Assembly (NCBI RefSeq): GCF_000353285.1
Contig: NZ_KB731324.1
Coordinates: 4,110,577 to 4,174,576, forward strand
DNA: 64,000 nucleotides
Direction of reading: 5' to 3'
DNA from: Leptolyngbya boryana PCC 6306
GTDB lineage: Bacteria; Cyanobacteriota; Cyanobacteriia; Leptolyngbyales; Leptolyngbyaceae
Under the pieces are notes generated by a model. The model was given only the letters and a program-made list of their open reading frames with translations. It had not been told where the DNA came from and did not search any database. A program made the position numbers and the translations under genes. How positions within the stretch are numbered: position 1 is the first letter of the stretch; every line of letters begins with the position of its first letter. Shown piece by piece: positions 8,607 to 16,837 of this stretch.

Positions 8607-9668
8607 TTAGGACTGAGAATGGGTTGAATTGACCTTGAGCGCAGACCGAATCACTTTTGCTTTTGCCAGCAATGCCTGAACTTGTGATTGAGTTCCGACG
8701 GTTTCATCTGGCGATCGAGCATTGAGAACTTCCTGATGGAGCATTTCGAGCTGCTGTTTTAGAGAAGTTTCTCGCGCCCAGATCGACGTGGCTAAATGTC
8801 GAAATGAGCGGGCTAATTGCCCCATTTCATCCCTACGCTGAATAAAACGATTGAGTTTCTGTAAATCTTCGTCTTTGATATCAGCATTTTCCTGATTGAG
8901 TGCATTCGCAATTTTGGCGATCGGATGCAACGGCTGAATCACTGATCGTGTCAGCAGCAGATTCAACACCAAAATGATCAGCGCAAAAATCCCAACAAAA
9001 GCACCAAACGCGATCAAAAATTGGTGCTGATAACTTTGCACAATGCGATCGCTCGGCATGTAGAGGGTCTGCGCTGCGACGACATCGTTCAATTTCCAGT
9101 TAAATCCACGCTCATTCCCGTAAGTTTTGAGGTGACTTTTCGGAGCAGCCTCAGGTGTACTATGACACCGCAAGCAACTTGGATCAGTCATTCTCAGAGG
9201 TCGTGAGACATAGAATAGCTGCTTGCCTGCGATGGTTTGAAACCCAAACAGTTTTGGAATGTCTTGCTGCTGGCGAAACCGCTCAACTAATGAGGTTTCA
9301 AATTCATTCGCGAGATCGCGAAGATTCGTCGGATTCAAAGCTGCTTCTTTGTAGAAAAAGTCCTCGTAACCCATCTTCTGTCGCAATCTCTCAAACACTT
9401 CGCGGGCTGAATAAGCCGGAACCGATTCTGCGACAAATTCCTCTTTTGTTTCAATTTTCTCAGCCAGAAGGGGCTGGATTTTCTGCGAGGTGTAATCCCG
9501 CACCGAGCTAATAGTCTCCATTAAGGTCATGGCTCGATCGACAACTTGCTGAGAGGCACGGTCTTGAACTTGCCCTGAGATCAATAAGGCACTTAAGCCA
9601 GTACTTGCCAGAAACAGAACACTCAGCAACAGCGTAAATTTAAATTGAAGTCGGAATTTATTAAGCAT
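8607..9668 (-). CDS. Membrane heme-sensor protein (DUF3365/Tll0287-like) with HAMP domain
   Basis: A 353-residue protein. A transmembrane helix near residues 8-30 is followed by a sensor region of about 185 residues with a single CxxCH motif (CLRCH, near residue 166), which marks covalent c-type heme. A second helix near 218-240 and a HAMP linker (RSVIQPLHPIAKIANALN) follow, then a short coiled-coil. This is the layout of Tll0287-like (DUF3365) sensors, believed to sense redox state or ligands. No kinase or methyl-accepting domain follows, so output must pass through another protein. The ATG at 9668 overlaps the stop of the upstream gene by 8 nt, and homology starts there, so I reject the longer frame to 9749. 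Its place inside an eCIS baseplate operon is the striking point. Confidence 0.85.
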   Translation of the reverse strand: MLNKFRLQFKFTLLLSVLFLASTGLSALLISGQVQDRASQQVVDRAMTLMETISSVRDYTSQKIQPLLAEKIETKEEFVAESVPAYSAREVFERLRQKMGYEDFFYKEAALNPTNLRDLANEFETSLVERFRQQQDIPKLFGFQTIAGKQLFYVSRPLRMTDPSCLRCHSTPEAAPKSHLKTYGNERGFNWKLNDVVAAQTLYMPSDRIVQSYQHQFLIAFGAFVGIFALIILVLNLLLTRSVIQPLHPIAKIANALNQENADIKDEDLQKLNRFIQRRDEMGQLARSFRHLATSIWARETSLKQQLEMLHQEVLNARSPDETVGTQSQVQALLAKAKVIRSALKVNSTHSQS

Positions 9669-10998
9669 AAGTTTGCACGAATTGAGAAGATTGCTCTGGA
9701 GCGGCGGTACTTGCCTGTAATGTAGTTCGCTGCTTCCTTTGCCAAGCAAAATGCAACACGTTAATTCCTAATTCTTGCGAAGTTCGCACGGCTTCCCTGG
9801 AAAATGGCACTTCGCCATCCCAAGCCACACTTAAGTCACCTAGTAGATGAATCAATCCTTGTGAATTTAACAGCGTAATCGGCTGTTGTCTTAGCGTCGG
9901 AAACTGAGAAAATAAGAAAGGTTCTGTCTTCAACGGATGACGGGATGAAAGCAATTCTACCTGACTGATTGCAATCCCCAACTGATGGCAGTGAAAGCTT
10001 AGTTCTGCGTGCTGCTGCTGTAAATATTCCTGAAGTTGCTCTGTAACAGCAGACAGTTCGCATTGTACTGCTAGATAGGTTTCCTCAGATTCAGAAGTTT
10101 CCAGCAAAGCATCCGTGAGTTGTTGCCGAACCGTCTGTAATTCGGCGATCGCTGATCCTTTCAACGATTCCGCTACTATGATTGTTGTGCCTTGCGCGAT
10201 CGCGCTTAGCAATCCACGCATCGAAGCCTCATCTAACGCAAGAAATTGAGCTTTTGTCAGATACAACAGATGGTATTTTGTCACAGAGGAATTGAGGGGA
10301 AAGGTCAGATGTTCAACCCGTCCAGCCATTTTGGGATAAAGTGCGATCGCGCTTTGCAGTAAGGCTCGAAACTGCGCGGTTGCGGAAGCAGAAAAGCATC
10401 CCACCTCGACCCATTCTGTTTGCCGGACGTGCGCCGCAGGACGGAAGCGCAAGTCAAGTTCATTCAACCCAGGAAACATCACATTTTCTGCTGGTTTGAG
10501 TTGATGACGACCCGGAGCTAAGCAAATTCGACAGAGTTCAATCTCATCGACTTGCGGCAGAGTCACTGTTTCATCAATCCGAAACGTTTCTTGAATCGTT
10601 TCTTGTTCCGGTAGCGCTTGTAATTTATCAGGATCGACATAGCGTAACATCAGAAAGACTTCAACAGGTTGCTTAGCAGAAGCCTCTGAAGCAATACGAA
10701 ACTCGATCGGCGCAGGTACAACAATCGGATTGCCAAAATTGTCGATCGCTAGCCCCGGCTGAATTTGTACCCAACGACCATCGCGGTATTGTGACGAGAT
10801 CGTCTCCGGCGCACGAATCACAGAAACTCCGAGTCCCCAAACAATCCCAGGACTATGCACAGATTGATGGAGGAGATTTTGCCGCTGACGATGATAGGAA
10901 TGCGCCTGCTGCCAGCGTTTTGCCGTGATTAACAATCCATCTGAAATTTGCAGCCGCTCAAAGGGTTGTAGCGATCGTTGAAGAAAAGGCATCGTCAT
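9661..10998 (-). CDS. eCIS-operon protein, weakly DUF4159-like
   Basis: About 445 residues, no signal peptide or membrane helix. The N-terminus (MTMPFLQRSLQPFERLQISDG) and the following ~140 residues read like a phage-type baseplate or lysozyme-associated module with a compact beta domain (GLAIDNFGNPIVVP). The second half has the pattern of DUF4159-like domains (LLYLTKAQFLAL..., a Gly-x-x-x-x-x-x-A turn, and a final GINVLHFAW), a fold related to class I glutamine amidotransferase-like proteins; this assignment is weak. I chose ATG 10998, which has GGAG 8 nt upstream, over 11061. The start overlaps the tail-protein-I gene by 41 nt and the stop overlaps the heme-sensor start, so it is part of the operon. 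Function unknown. Confidence 0.75.
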   Translation of the reverse strand: MTMPFLQRSLQPFERLQISDGLLITAKRWQQAHSYHRQRQNLLHQSVHSPGIVWGLGVSVIRAPETISSQYRDGRWVQIQPGLAIDNFGNPIVVPAPIEFRIASEASAKQPVEVFLMLRYVDPDKLQALPEQETIQETFRIDETVTLPQVDEIELCRICLAPGRHQLKPAENVMFPGLNELDLRFRPAAHVRQTEWVEVGCFSASATAQFRALLQSAIALYPKMAGRVEHLTFPLNSSVTKYHLLYLTKAQFLALDEASMRGLLSAIAQGTTIIVAESLKGSAIAELQTVRQQLTDALLETSESEETYLAVQCELSAVTEQLQEYLQQQHAELSFHCHQLGIAISQVELLSSRHPLKTEPFLFSQFPTLRQQPITLLNSQGLIHLLGDLSVAWDGEVPFSREAVRTSQELGINVLHFAWQRKQRTTLQASTAAPEQSSQFVQTYA

Positions 10999-11959
10999 GG
11001 GTCTGGCTCCGGGGTTCAATCCAAAAATCGTAGGTGCAAAACGCAGGTTTTTCTTGCTCAATCACCCGTCTTACTAGCGCTTCATCGATCGGAAAATCTG
11101 GGTCTGGACGCAATTTGACACAGAAATGAAACGGACGACCTCCTCCAAGAATGGCATCTTCGGTTAAATGCGTTGTACCCAACACAAATCCCCGCTGATA
11201 AAGCTCAAAGATACTAATGTGCTTTGCCTCTTCAGCGAGATGCTCATCGAGTGGTAAGCCTGTAGCGAGGTGTAAATAAAACCTTAATCCTCGTCTTGTG
11301 CCTCGCCATCGGTAGATCTGCATTGCATTCCGAATCAATCGCCGCTGCTGATCTAAGCTCATCTGAGATTCTGCTGACCAAGCAACCCAGTGCGAGAGAA
11401 AAGGCAGCAGAGCTTTTGGAGCCGTCAGCGGATCGAGGTAAGCCCAGAGCGCATCTAGGCTCTGTACCGCAGGTTCAAAGGTTTCTTCAAAGATTTTGAG
11501 AAAGCGCCCCACAAAATCGATTTCTCGATAAATCGCAGGCAAAAAATCAAGGTACAAACTTCGAGGACGCAGAAAAAGCTGAAATTCTGCGGTTTCAATC
11601 TCTGAAGCATGAACGCAGATTCTACCTTGGTAATTGATGTTGAGATGAGGTCGATCGCGCAATGCTTCAGCAGCTTCAAAAAAGTCCGCAGGCACTCGAA
11701 AATAAAGCACGGCATCCATCGTTTGATGCGGCAAGATCTCTGAGCCTTCCATTCCTACCCAGCACCAGTCTTGCGGAAAATTCCCTTCCACCTGTAGAGA
11801 GACTTGCATCGGCTCTGAGCCAGTATTTCTGACTTGTACAACTAGCTCACTCGGCTCACCTGGGCGAAGGAGCAACTGAGGAATTGAGCCTTGCGATCGC
11901 GCCGAATCTGGCGTTTGCATGGGAGTGAGATTGACACTGAGAGTTGAACTAGAACGCAT
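10958..11959 (-). CDS. Baseplate tail protein I-like (TIGR02242 type) with N-terminal Ig-like domain
   Basis: A 333-residue protein. From about residue 130 it matches the phage tail-protein-I-like family of contractile injection systems: LPAIYREIDFVGRFLKIFEE, then LDALWAYLDPLTAPK, LPFLSHWVAW and YRWRGTRRGLRFYL. In such systems this protein forms part of the baseplate wedge beside the J-like protein. The first ~115 residues are an Ig-like domain (LLRPGEPSELVVQVRNTGSE) of the same type as those in the two large membrane proteins of this operon, an uncommon addition. It starts 14 nt after the J-like gene and overlaps the next gene, as expected for a co-expressed baseplate set. Confidence 0.9.
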   Translation of the reverse strand: MRSSSTLSVNLTPMQTPDSARSQGSIPQLLLRPGEPSELVVQVRNTGSEPMQVSLQVEGNFPQDWCWVGMEGSEILPHQTMDAVLYFRVPADFFEAAEALRDRPHLNINYQGRICVHASEIETAEFQLFLRPRSLYLDFLPAIYREIDFVGRFLKIFEETFEPAVQSLDALWAYLDPLTAPKALLPFLSHWVAWSAESQMSLDQQRRLIRNAMQIYRWRGTRRGLRFYLHLATGLPLDEHLAEEAKHISIFELYQRGFVLGTTHLTEDAILGGGRPFHFCVKLRPDPDFPIDEALVRRVIEQEKPAFCTYDFWIEPRSQTHDDAFSSTIATTL

Positions 11960-11972
11960 CTAACATCCTCCC

Positions 11973-14174
11973 TCAATTCATAAAGCTAATCGCATGGCTC
12001 GATCGCAGCCGAGGATCTGCCCAAGAGCAAATCAATCCTGTCTTGCCTGGATCAATCATGCCGTCTTGCGCTAGGGTGCGTATCCAGCCTGAACCTTGCC
12101 GCCGCAGTTCAAACAACAAGACTGCTCCCAAATACCGCACCCCCACAATCGATTGGAACAAACTCACAATGTCCGAAACATAAACCGGACAGCCAAACTC
12201 CCACCCGCATCGATCCACGCCACCGATGAGCGGGTTCAAAAATCGATATAGTTCAACTTGTAATCGTCGAAGAATCGTTTGCTGTGCTTGGGTATTTTGA
12301 TATTCAGGCAGTAATCCAACTTCGACTTGCACAGACACGCCTACATATTCTGGCTCTTGCAGTCTCACTTGCACACCAAGCAATCGTCGCTCATCCAAAT
12401 AGCTGAGGATTTGCGTTTTCAAAGGTAGAGTCAGACTGAATTGGCTCGGTGCGATGCCGATCGCTGCGTCAATTCCATCTAGGTTTGCTTTAGGAACAAT
12501 CAGCAAATCGACGACTCCAGGCGTTGTGTCTTGAGTCGAGCGAATTGGACATAAAGCGCGCGCGACTGATCCTTGTCCTGCCTGCACGGCTAGCGTTTCA
12601 AAATCTTCTGGAGTCACGGCGCGATCGCGCGTTCTCAAGATCTGCGGCACTCGGATCACTGCATCTTCTAGCGATTCTGCATCGGCTCCATGATGCGCAG
12701 AGCGATGATTGATCACGCGATCGATATAAGGCACAGCAGATTTCGCAATTTGAATTGTTCCGGCTTGTACATTGCCTTTGCGTCCGCCTCCAGTTCGGTA
12801 GGCTGCCATCCGAATTGTTGCCCCGCGTGCGGGAACCGCTCCATATTGCCGCTCCATTTGCTGACGAGTTTCTGAGTAACTTGGGGGTGCTGAGTTGCCA
12901 AGTGTAAGCTGATTGCGGCTGCGGACATTCGTTTGGGTTTTGAGTTGTCCAGGTTCTCGAATCAAAGGACCGAACTGAATCTGTCCGGTCAAAGACTCGA
13001 TCGTATAGTGCAAATCCTCTGAACCAGAATCTGCAAAATCATTCACTTCTCGCCAAATTTGAGGCAATCCTCCTGGCGGAGTTACGATTAAGTGCTCGCC
13101 TTCTCGACGCGGCAAAATCGAGCCACTTTGAAGCTGAAAAGTCTGCCCAGGCGTGCCGTTGCTTTCTCCGAGTAATTCATCTCGAATCAGCGTACATTGA
13201 TGAACCTCGATCGTCCCCCCAATCGTTCGAGCCGACATTCCTAGCAGTTCTGGGGCGCGTGCATATCCAGACTGTCCCATTTGCGGTTGAGTATATACAC
13301 ACCGCAACCAGCGCCCCTGATATGCGCCAAAATACGACACTGGAAAAACCAGCGGTAAATGCAGCGTGACATCGGCTTCTCGAATGGCATTCCGAACCGC
13401 TTGCCCTGCTTCTCGAAAGCTAAATCCATACGTTGCGTCATCGTCTTCTTGCAGCAAAATGGGCTGCCAAGATGAACCATTCCAAGCTTCCCAATGGCGC
13501 GGAGGTTGGTTGGGATTAATCCCAACTGAGCTAGCGACTTCACCTTTGAGCGTCAACGCTAGCACATTGCCTTCAATCTCAGAGCGAGGATCAAACACAA
13601 TGTAAAAGCAATTTCCAGGCTGAGGACGCTCGTTGAAAATAAACTGTGCTTGTCCTTCCCACTGCCCATCTTCTTCCGTCCAAAAGTTCGTTAAGCGATC
13701 GCGTAACATGACGGGCGCAGCATCGGCAGTCTCAGAAGTCAGAAAATGCGTAATCCGAGGCGTACCAATCGTTAAGGGTCGATCGGTACTAAATACGATC
13801 GCGTCTTGGGATTCAGTCCGAACCGTTGCAACTTCTGTACCCGGTGAAATTTGATACGTGCTTGGCAAAGCAGCCGTCAGGTAAAAAGTAACTTCAGTCT
13901 GAGCAGGAGTAGGAGGTAAAAGACGAATGCCTAGTAACTCTAAGAATGCAACATAATTACGGCGTGGAACTTGATTGAACCGAACCAGCATCTGGTCAGT
14001 TAACCAGGAGAAAAGCTCAATCATCGTAATGCCAGGATCGCCCGGATTAAAATTTGTCCATTCGGGACAGTACCGAGGAATCCTGAGAATACATTCATTC
14101 ACCAGATCTTCAAAGGTGCGATCGTCCAGATCTGATTTGGGTAACTTAGGCAGAAACTCAAATTCCATATCCAT
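11973..14174 (-). CDS. Baseplate J-like protein (TIGR02243 type)
   Basis: A 733-residue protein matching the putative baseplate assembly family of contractile injection systems: an N-terminus with FEDLVNECILRIPRYCPEW, NPGDPGITMIELFSWL and LVRFNQVPRRNYVAFLELLG, then a central beta-rich part and a C-terminal region with the typical TPEDFETLA and later GVQVRLQEPEYVGVSVQVEV segments. J-like proteins build the wedge framework of the baseplate. Length is normal for the family. The start could be 14174 or 14168 (MDM...). The gene lies 104 nt downstream of gp25 and 13 nt upstream of tail protein I, the usual order of eCIS loci. Confidence 0.95.
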   Translation of the reverse strand: MDMEFEFLPKLPKSDLDDRTFEDLVNECILRIPRYCPEWTNFNPGDPGITMIELFSWLTDQMLVRFNQVPRRNYVAFLELLGIRLLPPTPAQTEVTFYLTAALPSTYQISPGTEVATVRTESQDAIVFSTDRPLTIGTPRITHFLTSETADAAPVMLRDRLTNFWTEEDGQWEGQAQFIFNERPQPGNCFYIVFDPRSEIEGNVLALTLKGEVASSVGINPNQPPRHWEAWNGSSWQPILLQEDDDATYGFSFREAGQAVRNAIREADVTLHLPLVFPVSYFGAYQGRWLRCVYTQPQMGQSGYARAPELLGMSARTIGGTIEVHQCTLIRDELLGESNGTPGQTFQLQSGSILPRREGEHLIVTPPGGLPQIWREVNDFADSGSEDLHYTIESLTGQIQFGPLIREPGQLKTQTNVRSRNQLTLGNSAPPSYSETRQQMERQYGAVPARGATIRMAAYRTGGGRKGNVQAGTIQIAKSAVPYIDRVINHRSAHHGADAESLEDAVIRVPQILRTRDRAVTPEDFETLAVQAGQGSVARALCPIRSTQDTTPGVVDLLIVPKANLDGIDAAIGIAPSQFSLTLPLKTQILSYLDERRLLGVQVRLQEPEYVGVSVQVEVGLLPEYQNTQAQQTILRRLQVELYRFLNPLIGGVDRCGWEFGCPVYVSDIVSLFQSIVGVRYLGAVLLFELRRQGSGWIRTLAQDGMIDPGKTGLICSWADPRLRSSHAISFMN

Positions 14175-14278
14175 AAAATTGCGATCGCAAATCAGAGTAA
14201 ATAGCGATGAGCTAAGTCAATTTAACACTGAAACAAATAAGTGAATCACCGGATTTAGCGATGCCGTAATTTTACGGA

Positions 14279-14674
14279 TTAGCTTGCAGGCAGCAGGTAA
14301 AATGGATAGACCAGACTGCGGCGATCGTGCGTTTCTTTCGGGTGATATTCCACGAGAATGTCTATTCTTCCCCGAATCGGATCTGGCTCAGTGCGAATGC
14401 TATCCACGACAATCCGCGGCTCCCATTTTTCCAATGCTTCTTGCACATAGACTCGGGTGAGCAACAGTGTTTGAGTGTTCAGTGGTGCAAAAGTTAACTC
14501 CGACAATCGCGACCCAAAATCAGGACGATACACTCTCTCTCCCAGTTCTGTGCCTAAGATAATTCGGATCGATTCTTCAATATTTTGATAGGTTGCACTC
14601 AGATGTAACCCACCTTGAACGCTCACCTGTAGCGGGAACGCCCAACCTTGACCCAAATGGTTTGCAGAAATCAT
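14279..14674 (-). CDS. Baseplate gp25/gpW-like protein
   Basis: A 131-residue protein of the GPW/gp25 family: GWAFPLQVS near the start, SIRIILGTELGERVYRPDFGSRL in the centre (the hallmark G-E-R-x-x-x-P-x-F-G-S segment), then LLLTRVYVQEALEKWEPRI and a final beta hairpin. In T4, gp25 joins the baseplate wedges and starts sheath assembly; eCIS homologues do the same. It is the first gene of the minus-strand operon and faces the AAA ATPase gene across a palindrome-rich promoter region. Confidence 0.95.
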   Translation of the reverse strand: MISANHLGQGWAFPLQVSVQGGLHLSATYQNIEESIRIILGTELGERVYRPDFGSRLSELTFAPLNTQTLLLTRVYVQEALEKWEPRIVVDSIRTEPDPIRGRIDILVEYHPKETHDRRSLVYPFYLLPAS

Positions 14675-14802
14675 AACCTGATGAATATTTTTGAGATGAT
14701 TATTTCACTGCGATCGTGAAACTACTTCCGTAGCCCTACGGTTTCATCCGTTTTGGAATTTAGAGATAAGAGCAGGTGTGTGCGTTTGCAAATCTCTCTA
14801 CG
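14675..14802. promoter_or_regulatory. Divergent promoter region of the eCIS module with nested palindromes
   Basis: This 128-nt gap separates the divergent gp25 and ATPase genes. It holds TTTCAC (14703-14708) and GTGAAA (14716-14721) around a 7-nt spacer, and CCGTAG-CC-CTACGG at 14728-14741, itself framed by TGAAAC (14717-14722) and GTTTCA (14741-14746). The symmetry suits a dimeric repressor or a hairpin that controls both directions. The regulator is unknown. Confidence 0.5.
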
Positions 14803-16734
14803 ATGACTTCTCTAACTTCCTGGGCTGAACTCAATCAACAGTATTTGCAAACCGCGATCGCGCATGTTCGGCAGCAGCTTAAACAAGATCCGACATTGTT
14901 TGAACCTGTCGCATTCTCTCCAGAAGCCCCACCTGCGCTTGTGACACTCTGCCGAATGTTCAGACTGTCTGAATATGAGCGCGATCTCTTAGTCCTCTGT
15001 GCAGGCATGGAGTTCGATGGCGAATGGGCAACGCTCTGTGCCACTGTTCAAAACGATGCACAAAAGCCTTATCCAACATTGAGCTTAGCACTAGCTACGC
15101 TCGCAGATCCGCATTGGAGTGCTTTAGCACCAGATTCACCTTTGCGGTACTGGCATTTAATTGAGATTGGAGCAGGTAATGCGCTCACTCAAAGCCCCAT
15201 CCGAATTGATGAGCGCATTCTCCATTATTTAATCGGGCTACCTCAACAAGATGAAAGATTAGCAGGATGTATTACACCAGTCGCTTCTGATGCGATCGCG
15301 CTTGTAGAATCACACCAACGGATTGTCAAACAGAGCTATCAATCCTGGATACAATTTGCGCAGAAACAATCCTTAAAGCAACTTCCGGTCATTCAACTCT
15401 GTGGACAAGATCGCATCAGCTTACAAGCGATCGCACTTGCGATTGCGGCGCGATCTCAGCTCAATCTTTTTGAGATCGCGATTGATACCCTTCCGACCGA
15501 CATCGCGCAATTTCATCTCTTGATGCGTCTATGTGAACGAGAATATCTGCTCAGTCAAGCTGCATTTTGGATCGACTGCACCTTAGAATCCGATCTCAAT
15601 TCTACTCAAGCAAGTCTGCTCTCTCGTTTGATTGATCAACTCGCTGCCCCCGTCATCGTGGCGACTTCTGATCGTCGTCGTCAACGTCAGCGTCGTTACC
15701 TTAGCTTTGATGTGGATCTACCCTCTCCTGCTGAACAGCGATCGCTGTGGCATCAGCATTTACCAAATCTCACAAATCAACTAGCTCCTTTGGTTTCGCA
15801 GTTTAATCTCTCTCCTGATGCGATCGAGACAGCTTGTCTGCAAGTTCAATCTCTGCCCATCACCTCGAGTGATGAGTTAGCAAGCAACCTTTGGCAAACT
15901 TGCCGAGAACAAGCCCGCCCGCGTTTAGATGAACTAGCTCAGCGCATTTCAAGTTCGATGGGTTGGGAAGATCTAGTACTTCCCGACAAAGAACAGCAAA
16001 CCTTGCACGAGTTAATTGCTCATGTGAAACAGCGATCGCGTGTTTATGAAACTTGGGGATTCGGCAGTAAAAGTGCGCGCGGCTTAGGAATTACTGCCTT
16101 GTTTTCTGGAGCCAGTGGAACAGGTAAAACAACAGCCGCAGAAGTCATTGCTCACGAATTGCAGCTTGATCTCTATCGAATTGACCTCAGTACGATTGTG
16201 AGTAAATACATTGGCGAAACTGAGAAAAACTTGCGCCGTATTTTTGATGCGGCTGAAGCAGGGGGCGTAGTTTTGCTGTTTGATGAGGCAGATTCATTAT
16301 TTGGCAAGCGGAGTGAAGTCAAAGATAGCCGCGATCGCTATGCGAACTTAGAAGTTAGCTACCTTTTGCAACGCATGGAATCATATCGCGGACTAGCAAT
16401 TTTGACGACGAACTTGAAAGCCTCGATCGATCCTGCTTTCTTACGGCGCATTCGATTTGTAGTTCCGTTTTCTTTTCCAGATCAGCAACAGCGAACAGAA
16501 ATTTGGCGCAGAGTTTTTCCTAAAGATACACCGACTGAAAATCTAGATTTCGACAAGCTCGCCCGCTTAGGAGTCGCAGGTGGAAACATTCGCAATATTG
16601 CCGTTAATGCAGCCTTTATTGCAGCAGATGCAGATGAGGCAGTACAAATGAAGCACATTCTGGCAGCGGCTCGCAACGAATATGTCAAACTAGAGCGACC
16701 TTTAACCGATGCAGAAACACGGGGATGGGTGTGA
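14803..16734 (+). CDS. AAA+ ATPase of the eCIS type
   Basis: About 643 residues from the ATG at 14803; a GTG at 14776 would add nine. The N-terminal ~400 residues are helical with a degenerate ATPase-like part (DRRRQRQRRYLSFDVDLPSP). A complete AAA+ domain follows: Walker A GASGTGKTT near residue 435, Walker B VVLLFDEADSLFG near 489, then the sensor and arginine-finger regions (LTTNLKASIDPAFLRRIRF) and a C-terminal helical lid. This is the layout of the Afp15-like ATPase coded with nearly all eCIS loci, thought to help assembly or recycling of the particle. It is transcribed away from the baseplate operon. Confidence 0.9.
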   Translation: MTSLTSWAELNQQYLQTAIAHVRQQLKQDPTLFEPVAFSPEAPPALVTLCRMFRLSEYERDLLVLCAGMEFDGEWATLCATVQNDAQKPYPTLSLALATLADPHWSALAPDSPLRYWHLIEIGAGNALTQSPIRIDERILHYLIGLPQQDERLAGCITPVASDAIALVESHQRIVKQSYQSWIQFAQKQSLKQLPVIQLCGQDRISLQAIALAIAARSQLNLFEIAIDTLPTDIAQFHLLMRLCEREYLLSQAAFWIDCTLESDLNSTQASLLSRLIDQLAAPVIVATSDRRRQRQRRYLSFDVDLPSPAEQRSLWHQHLPNLTNQLAPLVSQFNLSPDAIETACLQVQSLPITSSDELASNLWQTCREQARPRLDELAQRISSSMGWEDLVLPDKEQQTLHELIAHVKQRSRVYETWGFGSKSARGLGITALFSGASGTGKTTAAEVIAHELQLDLYRIDLSTIVSKYIGETEKNLRRIFDAAEAGGVVLLFDEADSLFGKRSEVKDSRDRYANLEVSYLLQRMESYRGLAILTTNLKASIDPAFLRRIRFVVPFSFPDQQQRTEIWRRVFPKDTPTENLDFDKLARLGVAGGNIRNIAVNAAFIAADADEAVQMKHILAAARNEYVKLERPLTDAETRGWV

Positions 16735-16743
16735 AGGCTGAAA

Positions 16744-16835
16744 AGATTTCCCAACCAGCCCTGAGCAAATGCCTTTCTTTGCCCAGGAAACTACTCTAGC
16801 AAGTTTCAACTTCGACGAGCCAGCTTGGGAAATCT
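16744..16835. terminator. Nested inverted repeats between convergent genes
   Basis: An outer 11-bp perfect inverted repeat (16744-16754 with 16825-16835) encloses a hairpin (16760-16769 with 16778-16787, one mismatch). No clear T run follows, so termination is probable only from the position between two converging stop codons. Confidence 0.4.
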
Positions 16836-16837
16836 CC

